Shown here piece after piece: positions 46,243-56,592 of a stretch of 56,592 bases of DNA (position 1 is its first letter; every line of letters starts with the position of its first letter). The notes beneath the pieces were generated by a model. It worked only from the letters and a program-made list of their open reading frames with translations. It did no database searches and was not told the origin of the DNA. Position numbers and translations under genes: made by a program. Origin of the DNA: Brachionus plicatilis (lineage: Eukaryota; Rotifera; Eurotatoria; Ploima; Brachionidae); assembly GCA_010279815.1 (NCBI GenBank), contig QEOQ01000122.1:158515-215106 (forward strand). The letters run 5' to 3'.

Positions 46243-46573
46243 TCAATCGAATTCTAAAGGGTGGTGGACGACGTGGTTAATTTTTTCTGGTTTATTTAAA
46301 TCAACTACTTCATCCACAACTTTCTTTATTCTTGGAAGTCCACGACCTCTTTTTTCTTCTCTTTTTTTAAGTACAAATTTTGTAGGACTTTCATTACTTA
46401 GAGAGGAACAAATAATTCACCTGTTGTATACAAATGAGCACACATCGCGAAGGCTAAATACCATCTTCAAGTACGATTTTTTTTAAAGGGTCGATTGTAT
46501 GAAGTGAGGTTAGATCTTGATGAGTAATTATATTATTACCATCAAAATTAAAAGATTCATCTGGTTCTAACAT
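46243..46573 (-). CDS. two probable exons of an unrecognised gene
   Basis: Minus-strand exon A (46573-46462) follows a TTTTGTCAG acceptor and reads MLEPDESFNFDGNNIITHQD, then LTSLHTIDPLKKIVLEDG, to a GTATTT donor. Exon B (46396-46243) follows CTCTAAG and reads SNESPTKFVLKKREEKRGRG, LPRIKKVVDEVVDL, NKPEKINHVVHHPLEFD and stop. Both have clear coding composition. Direct joining of A to B does not keep B's long frame (A leaves one base, B needs two), so either an exon is missing, a splice site was misjudged, or the gene is broken. The basic RGRGLPR tract faintly recalls the AT-hook-like frame at 43868-44104. The function is unknown. Confidence 0.5.
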
Positions 46574-47008
46574 CTGACAAAAATTTACTTTAATTTTTTT
46601 ATAATAAAGTTGCAAATTTTATACTTAAAAAAATTAATAAATTAATGCTACATTTTATTTTCATATTCTATAAAGTTTTTCTTTATTCTATAATTTTATT
46701 TTTATTCGTCAAAAGTTTTTTTATCCATTTTCTTTCTAGTATATATTCCTCACTTTATTCGAATGCTTAATTTTTTAAAAAATTAATCTTTTGGATTTTA
46801 GTGAAAGAAATGAGAAGAAATTTATGAAAATTATCTTGCCCAGATTTTAAAATTTGACATTAAATAATTTAAAAAGCAAAAATTGCAATTTTCTTTTAGA
46901 CGCATTGTAATTTAATCTCTGCACAAATATCAAACTTTTGATTTAAAAAAACAACCTACCTATTTAAAAAAAAAACTGATAAAGCATTCATCATTTATTT
47001 CTCTTAGG

Positions 47009-50000
47009 ATGTACCAAAAATTATCTGATGCCTATAGAAATGTTCGCACTATTTCCAAGTATCGATCAAATGGCAAAATTCAAATTACCCTAATTTCAGC
47101 ATGTGCTTTAGTTTTATTTCTGTTCGGATACTTGATCGCATTTGCTGTCCATTCTCACAATCACCGGAACAATTTTGTTCCGGTCAATGATCAGTCTTTG
47201 GAAAAAGATTATCGAGATTATTTGCTTTCGAGCATCGATAGAGAAAATATAAAATCACATTTAAAGTATTATTTTTTTAAAATTCTAATAAATGATAGTT
47301 AATTTAAATTTTTTTATCAAAGATTTTTAACGAGTTTTGCTCATTTGGCTGGCACAGATGGAGGAAAAAAATCAGCAGATTATGTTTACCAAACTTGGAA
47401 AGATCAAGGCCTTGACGATGTCCAAATGATAGACTACGATGTCTATTTAGACGTTCCAAATGAGGAAAAACTTAACAAGTATTATCCTCAAAAATTAGAT
47501 AATATCTTAATTTTTAATGTCAAAAGAATAGAAATTGTTGAACAAGATGGCACAAAAAAATTGTTTGAAATAGAAGAAACAGTCTATGATGATAAATTGA
47601 ATTTTACAGGTATTACAAAACCATTTCTGGCATATAGTCAAAACGGATCTGTTACAGCTAGCAAATTATTTTATTTAAATTATTGTGACAGACAAGATTT
47701 TGAGGTTATTACATCAAAAAATATATCCTTGAATGACTCGATCGTGATGTGCAGATATGGATGGTCGTTTAGAGCCAATAAAGTTCTCAATGCTCAAAAG
47801 TACGGAGCTAAGGGGTTGATTTTGTTCGATGATCCACTAAGGTCTTCACCAAAACAAGCTCAGAACGAGGTTTATCCCAATGGTCAATTTTTGCCAGAAA
47901 ATGGAACTCAAAGAGGTACCCTATACATGCATGATGGTGATCCATTAACTCCAAACTACCCTTCAAACAGTATTGATTTAAACTACCCGAATTTTTTTAC
48001 TAATTTTTAATTCTAAGATTATACACATAGATTAAGAGAGGAACAAACTGGTTTACCTAAAATAGTCTGTCAAGTAATTGGTTTTAGGCTTGCCAGAGAA
48101 TTATTTAATATAATGGATGATCATATTCCTGTACCAGAATTTTGGAACGGAGAATTGAATGTTTCTTATTCCATAGGAGGAATTCTAAAAGAAAAAAAGT
48201 AATCTCAATTTTTTGTTAAAATTTTTTTTCACATTATTTTAGTTTCTTTACTTAAAGACAACAAAATTAAAAATCTATTATTTTATGTCTATATAAAAAT
48301 TCTAATTAAACATACAAGCCATGGAATAAAAGAATAATTACTTTAAGTAATCATCCATTTTCAAACATTTAAGGGCTGTGATTTAGTGATCTCCTTAAAA
48401 ACTGAAATGATCTCTTCACAAAAATCATCTCCTATTTAACTGAAGTTGATCTCTTATTAAAATGCTTTGGTCTCCTAAATTAATTATTTTGAGCTGTAAC
48501 TTTAATTGAGTCTTTCCTGTTTTATGACCAGGACCAGTAAAGGTAATGTAAAGAAACAATTAAAATCTAAAATGATGAAATACACTTAAATATTATTCAA
48601 ATTAATCAAATAGAAAAAAAATTAATTTTAATAAGTTTATTTCTTTATTTAAAATGAATCAATTTAGAATATAACACAATTCAATTTAGTTTTTTAATAA
48701 ATTTGTTAATTATTTCACTCTTATTTATGAGATTTTGATTTATGAAGTTTCACTAATATTTAAACCTCGAAAAATTGCTTGCAAACACCGCGTTTTTGTC
48801 AGTCAAAGCTTTACGAAATTTAAATTTCATATTATGAGCTGGTTTTGAAATTGCTTGTGAAAATTTTTCGAAAAAAACAATCTATACATTATATCTTCGA
48901 TTGCTACATTTTTAATTTTTTTATTTAGATACTCAATTTCACACTCTGTGTCCTTCATCGTACTATCATTTTTCTTAGTTAAATAAGTAGAATAAGTAGA
49001 ATCAGTTGAATCAGTATTCATCTTCATCAATTCTCACATTTTCGCCTGTAAAATCGTTCCTTCTTCATTAAAATCACAATTACTTACAGTAAAATCCATC
49101 TCCGTTAAATGATTCAAAAACAGAGCCAGTATTTGCTATTATTTTTAATTTTTTGAAAAAAGTGCGAGATGAGACTGACTGATTAGGGTGTGATAGGGAA
49201 TAGGGACGAAGCAATCAACTTAAATTTTAAGTTTTATTAATCTAACTACTGTAGAATTTTTTATTTTTTAAATAAAGGAAGTTAATAATGAGACAATAAT
49301 ATTTAAGAATTTATTAAGGTTCACGAAATTCAAAACTTTAGTGCTATCTGAATTTCACATTTTTGACTCAAAATTCGTAATCTACGCCCTCGAAAACCCA
49401 AAAAAAAATTTTTTTGAAGGGGGCAAAAAAAAAATTTTTTACATCCAGGGTTCCAAAGATAGCAAACCCTTTAAAAAGTTGTTGTTCTTTTAGACTCAAA
49501 ATCTCAAAGATAAAACTTAAAAATACTAAAAAAGTATATATATTCTGACAGAGTATAAAATTCTCTACAAGCTAATGTAATTTAGAAAAAAAAAAAAGGG
49601 TGTGGCGGTTTTTGTTGGCTAAAAAAACGAAAAAAATGTGTTTTTTCTGGTTAAAATCGTATCTCCTCCGAGGGATCAATTATGAACCGATTTATTTTTT
49701 TTTTTTTAAATCTAGACAAAATTCTGAACAAATCTATGGTTTTAATTTTTTATTTTATTGCTTTATTTTTCTTAAAAAATCTCTTTAAATCATATGATTT
49801 TTAACAAATTTGTCAAATTTGTATTCTTTTATTAGAATTTTTAGATTAAACTAAAGAATTCGATATTTTTAGGTGCTCAACTACTGTTTTTTTCGATTTT
49901 CCTGAAAAATATGCTTTTAGAACCTGACCGTATGTCGCACCATTATTGAATCCTACTAAACACCGCCAAAATCGAAACATTTTTTATCTAAGCATCCAGC

Positions 50001-51936
50001 TTTTCACACTGAAAGCAATCTTGAGATATTAGCCATAAAATATAAGCGTAAAGTTGGTCATAAGTCAAAGTCTTAAGTCTAGCTTTGACTTTAAAACTTG
50101 AGATCTAGATTTTATTAAAAACAAAATTTTGAAAAAAATTTGAAAAAAAAATTGTTTTATCGATAATGAATATAGTTTTAATCAAAATCAATCTATTTCT
50201 CTAACAAAAAGAAACAAACTGAGAAAACATCTTAAGTCAAAGCTTTTACGTGACTTCATAAAAAAATAAAATTCAAACTCAGAGTCCAACTTGGCGTGGA
50301 CTATTGATAAATTCTGACACAACAACTAATTAAATTTTATTTTATTTTATTTAAAAAAATAAAAAAAATCCAATTATTTTATTGAAACTTGAGTACATTT
50401 TGGTCATTCATGTTAAAATATAGAGAAATTTTACACAAATTTACATTTATTTACATTTTGTATTTAATAATAATAATAGATATTTTAAATAAAATAGCGT
50501 TCAAGTTTTACTTAATTGTTTTTCTTAAGTTTAATTTTACTTAGCTTTTTGCTAAGTTATTTTTTGAAAAAAATGTTTAAATTTCTATTAAATTTTTTTA
50601 GATCTCTTACATTGTCTGTGTTCAGTGAAAAAAAAATAAAAAAAATTCACAATGTAATTAGTGTAATAAGAGGAGAAATTGAGCCAGGTAATCTGATATA
50701 ATGTTTACTATAAGCATTTAAAAATATTTTAAAAGACCGATACGTGATGGTTGGAAATCATCGCGACTCGTGGACATTCGGCTCAATAGATCCGTCTTCA
50801 GCAACCTCAGTATTGCTAGAAGTATCCAGAAGTCTAAGTGAGCTCAGGAAAAACTCCAATTGGCTTCCTAAACGCTCCATTCTATTTCTTAGTTGGGATG
50901 CCGAAGAATATGGACTGATAGGCTCTACAGAATGGGTTGAAGAATTCTACAAAAAATTGACTGCAAACGGAATTGTGTACATCAATTGTGACAATGCTGT
51001 CCAAGGAACCTTTTCTTACGAAGCTAAAGCTTCTCCTCAACTTCATAAGCTTTTAGTTGAAGTAACCAAAAATATAAGATATGATGAAAAATTAAGTATA
51101 TTCGACCGATGGCTGGAGAATAACCCAAATGAAGACGGCACTTGGCCAAAAATTAATTCTAATTTGGGCTCAGGTAGTGATCATGCTGTCTTTTTGCAAA
51201 GACTTGGGATTCCGTGTATTGACCAAAAATTTGTTCGATACAAAAAAGAGGAAAAATTCAAAAACATTTTTGGCTATCCACTGTATCACACTTCTTATGA
51301 AACATTTGAATTGGTCGAGCGCTATATGGATCCTGAATTTTTTGCCTTAACATCAATTACCAAAGTTATTGGCGAAACGACAAGAGTATTGAGCGATTCC
51401 TTAATTTTACCATTTGATTTGGAAAATTATCACAAAGATATAAAAAATCAAATAAAACTTTTTGATAAACAATACGGCTTAAGGCTGAACAAATTTAACA
51501 TTTCTTTGAATAATCTTGCGGAAAGTATTGAAAATTTAGGAAAAAATGTGAAAAATTTTAATGATAGATTGAGCCAAATTGACAAGTCAAAATATCATTT
51601 GGTCCGTCAATTTAATGAACAGATGAAAAACTTTGAAAGGTCATTTTTGGATGTGTATTATTTGGAAACTGGAAGCATGTAAAACATTTTTGGAATTTAA
51701 AAATTAAATTTTTATAATTTTTATTTAGGCATACTTTATATGCGCCAAGTTCAATGAATAAATATGTTGGAAACTCGTTTCCTGGTGTGGTAGAATCAAT
51801 TATTAAATTGGACGATTCGCAATCTTTTTCAGAAGATTTAATCGAAAATATTAGAGTCAATTTAGCCATCTTAATCAATTCGATTCAATCAGCATCACAC
51901 ACACTCAAAGATCCAGCAGATTTTTCAAGGTTTTAA
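47009..51936 (+). CDS. NAALADase / glutamate carboxypeptidase II (PSMA-like, M28B), six exons, 773 residues
   Basis: Exons are 47009-47265, 47323-47969, 48018-48198, 50602-50687, 50736-51678 and 51729-51936; all junctions are GT-AG and in phase. A short cytoplasmic tail and one membrane anchor (about residues 25-47) precede the ectodomain. Zn ligands and the base of the human enzyme are all matched: H399 (GNHRDSW), D409 (SIDP), E447/E448 (SWDAEEYG), D476 (INCDN) and H575 (YHTSYETF), with nearly the same spacing. The protease-associated domain (RYGWSFRANKVLNAQKYGAK) and the C-terminal dimerisation domain (YAPSSMNKYVGNSFPGVVES) are present. The enzyme removes C-terminal glutamate from N-acetyl-aspartyl-glutamate or folyl-polyglutamates at the cell surface. 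Intron 3 is 2.4 kb and holds a dispersed repeat; the others are 46 to 57 bp. The ATG follows a TTTATTTCTCTTAG acceptor, suggesting a 5' UTR intron or trans-splicing. AATAAA lies near 51953. Confidence 0.95.
49318..49745 (+). repeat. dispersed ~425-bp repeat, copy 2, in NAALADase intron 3
   Basis: This is colinear with 43088-43510 and in the same orientation relative to the window. It sits in sense orientation within the intron. It is probably an unclassified transposon; no target duplication could be identified. Confidence 0.8.
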
Positions 51937-54441
51937 ATTTAAATGAGTTGATAATAAAAAATATATTAATCCTTTTTTATTTTATTGGTATCAGAAAATT
52001 TAATAACCTAGTAAAATTTTTTTATTTCAACTTCAATTTCAAGATTAATCAAAAGACTAGTGCACTTGTCAAAAAATACTGATTAACACTTCATTCATAA
52101 TCTACGACAAGGAGGCCTACGAAGATGTCTTACTAGGAAGAAACCTATTGTAGCTACCGTATACCCTTGCAAAGAGATGCATGAACCAAAAACCAAAACT
52201 CAGGTTTTAGCCCATGCATCACGTTACATCTCGCCCATGTTAAACTTTCCCCCCTTTTGATGCGTGCATTAAAATGCAGATTTTTGGTGTTTAACGCCGC
52301 GTTAAAACCCAAAACTTGGTGGAAAAAGCCGCGTTAATTCCTGAAAATCGAATTTAGATGCGGCATCAATAATACATGTTAGTCATTAACTTATTTTTGA
52401 AATTCAAATTTAGATGCCGGGTTAAAAATTGAAAAAAAAATTAATTCATAAATGAGTAAAAATTTTTTTTTTTATTAAAAATACATTTTCTATTTTTAAG
52501 TGCGGGGCTAATATTTAGATTTTAAAGTAAAAATTTGAGGAAAAAGTAGAAAAGTATATGTTGTTATTAGATTTTTCAAACTAAAATCCTTTTAAAATAA
52601 AAATTAATAATAATTTCTTAATGATCAGAGTTTTGACTCGTTTTGACATGGAATGCGACATGAAGAAAGATGAAGAGAAAAAGAAGAAAAAAAAACTCAA
52701 AGAATTAAATTTTAAATTTTAATAAAATTTTAATTTAGTTTCATTATTTATTTTTACCATTTTTTATAAAATATGGTTTAGTTAAGCCAAACTTGGTCGA
52801 AATAGGATTGAAAGTTTACTGTCTCATAATTTTGTAGTGTAAAAATTTAGATTCCTTTTTAAGTTTTAAAGGGCAAAGAAAAATTTCTGATCATTTATTC
52901 ATTTTTGATTATTAAAAATGAATCTAAATTAATGACTAAAATATTCGTTCTACAAAAAATTTCCATTTCTCTTATGTACTCACTTTTCCATAAAAAGATT
53001 ATAATCAACAGTTTAAAAAACTGATTTTAATGGAGTCGGTTGTGCGAGGACGAACTACCAGTCCTAATAAGTGTTTATACTGAGAAAATGCAAGAGATAA
53101 GAAAAATCTTATATAATAAAAATTTAATAAGAATTTAACACTTCAAATTCAAAGAAAAAAATGATCTAATTTAAATTTTGCTATAAGTTTTTAAAATATT
53201 TCAATTCCTATTCAATAGATGAAATTTTTCAAGTTTGATTTTTGTTTTTTAATTAAAAAAAAATTGAGATGTGTGTTTTTTTCTTGATTATTTAATTCGA
53301 AATACTTGTTATTTAATATTTAAATAATGGAAGTCATACATTCTTTAAATTTAAATGCAAAAAAGATTTTAAATTAATATTTAAAAACGAATTTTGAGCA
53401 TGTTTTAAAATAAAGAAAGAAATTATTAGGACAATATTCAAAATATGACATTTTTTCACAAAAAAACTAGTCAAAGAATATATTAATTACCAACTTTTGA
53501 AAAGTTGAAATCTAATCAAAAAAATTGACAAAGCTTTAGATGAAAGGTCAAAAAGGAATTTATTATACAGGTCTTATCAAGACATTGACAGTAAACCTTT
53601 TTAACAAATAAATAATTTTAGTCTATAATGCACAGTAGTTTAAAAAAATAGATTTTTTAAATATTGTTATTATTTATTAATCTGCGATGAGCTAAATAAA
53701 AATGAAATAATTAGAGCAAAATTTTGAGAATTAGATATGAAAAACAGAAGAAAAAAGCTGAAATTCTTAAAATAAATTTGTCCCAATGGCGTCCAAGAAA
53801 GCTAAACAAATTTGATAGTGATTACATTTTTTGTGATATTAAGTCATCATCATTTTAAATGCAATACTAAAAACTGAAATAATGAAATAAATATTTTAAC
53901 TTAGAAACAATAAATTTTTTGAAAAATATAATTGGTTTAAAAGTTTTTTATCAGAAAATTCGAATAAAATTCCAAAAATTATTACAGAAATTTAAAATAA
54001 AAAATATTAATTTTTTTAAATCTATGTTAGCTATTAAAAAAAAAATTAAATTAAAACTTTTTAACAATAAGCTATTTTTTATTTTAAAATCAACCTCAAC
54101 TTGTTTCTTTTGAAGCCCTAAAACAGAACATCTTATTTTTTAATGTTTTTTTACCTAAAAATTATAATGATGGAGAATATGACATACATAAGCTTATCTG
54201 AAGATATTCTGGTGCCTTTTAAATTAAGTTTAGAAGGAATCCTTAAAAAACAGTATTTCTAAATTTTTCAACTACTTAAATTTGACTGTTTAAAATTAAG
54301 TTTAATTAATCTCTTGACGAAAACTATAAACATATAAAGCTCTTGAAAAAGAAATTGGATTTTTTTTATTTGAAAAAAAACAAAATATTCTGTGAGATTT
54401 TACTTTAAACCAAAATTCGTTGATTAATTTTCAATTTCGAA
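51937..54441. other. intergenic region with a GC-richer repeat-like block
   Basis: 52090-52420 is less AT-rich and contains the hairpin at 52176-52220 plus repeated GCCGCGTTAA words, suggesting a transposon fragment. A 33-codon lysine-rich frame at 52620-52722 (MIRVLTRFDMECDMKKDEEK) has no support as a gene. The remainder is AT-rich without visible exons. Confidence 0.4.
52176..52220. repeat. hairpin with GATGCATG/CATGCATC ends
   Basis: Eight-base perfect outer arms continue imperfectly inward (AACCAAAA against GGTTTTAG). It lies in a GC-richer stretch of unknown origin. Confidence 0.5.
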
Positions 54442-54885
54442 ATGATGTAAATTTCTTAAATACCTTTCCAAAAAAAGTAATTCTTATTATTTTTTACTAA
54501 AGAATTGGCGAGCAACCGACCAGAGATGTCTGGGATTTTGAAAACGAATGGACTGAAGGCTTATGCGGTTGCTGTCATAATACAAACGAATGCTGCTATG
54601 CCTATTTTTGTTGTCCTTGCTTTACCTGCAGGTGAGTGTTTTCGGTCTAGTTTCATTTTTAGCTATTTTTAAATTTAGATTAAATAATTAAGGTTATATG
54701 AACGTGCTGGTGAAAGCTGCTGTACGCCTCTTTGCATCCCGACAAGTCTGGTAATCCTCAGAGGAAAAATCAGGACTGCGTTCAGAATAAATGGAAGTAT
54801 TTGCGAAGATTGTTTAGCATCAAGTGCATGTCCATGCTGCACCGCTATCCAAATCAGCAATGAGCTTTATCAGCAAGGAATATAA
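54442..54885 (+). CDS. PLAC8 family cysteine-rich protein B, three exons, 108 residues
   Basis: Exon 2 (54503-54631) reads IGEQPTRDVWDFENEWTEGL, then CGCCHNTNECCYAYFCCPC and FTCR. Exon 3 (54693-54885) reads LYERAGESCCTPLCIPTSLV, RGKIRTAFRINGSICEDCL, ASSACPCCTAIQISNELYQQ, GI and stop. The cysteine layout and the ACPCCxxxQ closing motif are those of PLAC8. Exon 2 begins in phase 2, so a short first coding exon is needed. ATGAT at 54442-54446 followed by GTAAAT fits exactly, giving 109 codons with the stop; this first exon is the least certain part. It shares with gene A (30433-30851) a micro first exon and a phase-2 first intron but has diverged a lot in sequence. AATAAA lies near 54921. Confidence 0.82.
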
Positions 54886-56592
54886 GCTTAATTAAACTAA
54901 ATGAATAGTCACTGTTTAAAAAATAAAAGCTTTTTAGGCTCATAATAACATTAATAATAAAATTATTTTTTTAAATTTATTCAGCAATTATTGTTAAAAT
55001 TAATATTCAATACAATTAATATTTAATTAGCTAAGAAATTATTTTAAATATTAGTCTAAAAACATTTCGTTGATATAGAAACCCTTATTTTATTTTTTAA
55101 AAAATTCAACAAATCAAAAATTTTTATTTACACAAGACACCTCAGTCATTTGTCTGGAAAGACCTTAGGAATTATATGTCAATATGATAAAATTAATTTT
55201 TTAAGAAGCTGTTTGACATGTATAATATTTCTGCCTTTAAATTTTCGTTCAATAGCTAAAATTTTGACGACTTAAACAAAAATTTATTTTTTTAATTTAA
55301 TCTCTATTTTATAATAACTATTTTAGAAAACTTGTCAAATAATTAGACATTTAAGTCATTAAGTGTTCAATGATTTTACATTTTTATTTTTAATTCAAAA
55401 AATCTTAAAAAAAGTAATTGTTTATGTTTAGTTTTTTTAATAAAATACTTATTCAAATTTGATTATTTTTTTTTAATATTTAACTCTGCACATAAATCAA
55501 AGTTTAAAAAATAAAATGATCTGCAAAATAAGTTTTAATGCAGCCCATTTTAATAGCATGTTGATTAACCTTGAAATTATTATTTTTAATCTTATTAATC
55601 TTTATCAAATTTCAATCCAAGATTAAATATTTTCTTAGACTTTTATTAATTTTTTTTTTAAATATGACCGAAAACTTGATTCGATCTATATTTTAGAATG
55701 AATTAAATTAAAATTAAAATAAATTATCATTTTTTCGAAAAAGTCTCTTGAAAATTTTTTATTTTTAAAAAAGAAAAAAGATTAAATTTTTTTTAATTTA
55801 AAAAAAAAGGAGTTATTCTTAAAAAAATGGCAATTCTTTTTGACATTGATGACTCTGAATTTGAATCCTAAATCAAACTTAAACAAATTTAAAAAAAAAT
55901 GATTTGATCGATAAGATCATCAACAAAAGAACTCAAAGACTTTTCTCTGCTGTTTAGTATCAAATTTTTAATTATATTTTTTTATTTCTTTTCCCAGAAA
56001 GTAAGTCTTCTTTATTCTTTAAGCTAACTGACATTATACAATCCTCGTTAAATTATAGTTTTGAATTTATTTGGCTTATTTGTTTTCAATAATTTTTGGC
56101 TATCATTTTCTACCTTCACTAATATATTTCCAATTCGTCATCTAATTACTATCTATTCTTCATCTAATAAATTTCCTTTTGAGTATAATTATATATATCT
56201 ACACTAATAAATTAAATGGAACCTAATATATTTCGAAGTCTACTCTAATTAATTAAACCTCATCTAAATAAATTCGTCATCATCTAACCAATTCTGAGAA
56301 TTACGAGGAAAAAAACTTCGGTCTTTTAGTTGCTTTTAATGGCATTGGGAAATGGTCTTCGTGAAATGTAAGCTTTGATTTTTTTTACTTGATTCACTCC
56401 GCAAGTGTCAACTGATATGGCTATAAATAAAAGATATCGATAACCTTTCTAATCTTTTTAAATATTGTGTACCCAATTTTGTAAAACCTTATATTTGTTT
56501 CACTTTCTTTTAATATATGAACAATAGCTAAAGGAGTTTCATTACTCAAAGTCTATTTAAATAATAAATAAACAATAAAAAAAAAAAAAAAA
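54886..56592. other. AT-rich end of the window, no gene seen
   Basis: No coding exon was recognised. The degenerate ATCTAAT repeat is at 56115-56300, and the window closes with a run of about 15 A after AATAAACAAT. Confidence 0.5.
56115..56300. repeat. degenerate tandem repeat of TCATCTAATAAATT-type units
   Basis: Seven loosely spaced units of the form (T/A)CTAATNAATT, several preceded by TCA or GTCA, occur every 20-35 bases (for example CATCTAATAAATT, CTAATTAATTAAAC, CATCTAAATAAATTC). Degeneracy is high; it is not a simple microsatellite. Confidence 0.5.

Noticed and set aside
48827..49030. Minus-strand open frame in NAALADase intron 3 with D/S/T-rich start
   Set aside because: No domain and no continuation; repeated GATTCTACTT-like units explain its composition. 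At best a decayed fragment.

Overview
The window is AT-rich, gene-sparse metazoan nuclear DNA. Genes carry short GT-AG introns (51 to 100 bp) as well as a few introns of 1 to 5.5 kb, and the protein families are animal ones: a Phox2 homeodomain, a Shaker-type K+ channel, doublecortin repeats, a GCPII/PSMA peptidase, an RNF14-type RBR ligase, PLAC8 proteins and a peritrophin-type chitin-binding protein. Extreme AT content, compact introns and many small non-autonomous transposons would fit a monogonont rotifer such as Brachionus. That species-level guess is inference only; nothing in the window is diagnostic.

Layout. 0.1-2.7 kb: an intronless alpha-1,3-fucosyltransferase, then a long-TIR element carrying a broken C2H2 zinc-finger fragment, then a damaged copy of the fucosyltransferase 3' end. 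3.5-10.8 kb, minus strand: a seven-exon doublecortin-domain gene with a possible RFX X-box upstream of its start, and an extra 3' exon encoding an IQ motif. 15.6-16.5 kb: an unrecognised single-exon protein. 17.8-25.8 kb, minus: a four-exon Shaker-type Kv channel whose 5.5-kb intron holds several hairpin and MITE repeats and a GC-richer structured island. 26-30 kb: one orphan terminal exon and repeats. 30.4 kb: PLAC8 gene A. 32.8-33.3 kb: intronless Phox2 homologue. 35.1-36.1 kb: internally deleted LINE remnant. 38.1 kb: chitin-binding secreted protein with a TATA box. 39.6-40.9 kb: intronless RNF14-like ligase. 42-46.6 kb: a transposon-dense block with an inverted duplication of an AT-hook-like reading frame, one arm of which is split by a MITE with an 8-bp target duplication, plus two exons of an unknown gene. 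47-51.9 kb: a six-exon NAALADase/PSMA-like peptidase. 54.4-54.9 kb: PLAC8 gene B. The window ends in a degenerate ATCTAAT-type repeat.

The genes do not form a pathway. Phox2 (autonomic and visceral neuron identity), the Kv channel and the NAALADase (neuropeptide or folate gamma-glutamate hydrolysis) could all serve the nervous system, and the doublecortin gene is probably ciliary, but these are separate transcription units. Exon structures were assembled by hand from splice signals, reading phase and family similarity. The most unusual content is the set of related non-autonomous elements with hAT-like features: 8-bp duplications, GGTTTTGTGAA-like ends and a shared internal hairpin core rich in CTCTGCAAAA.
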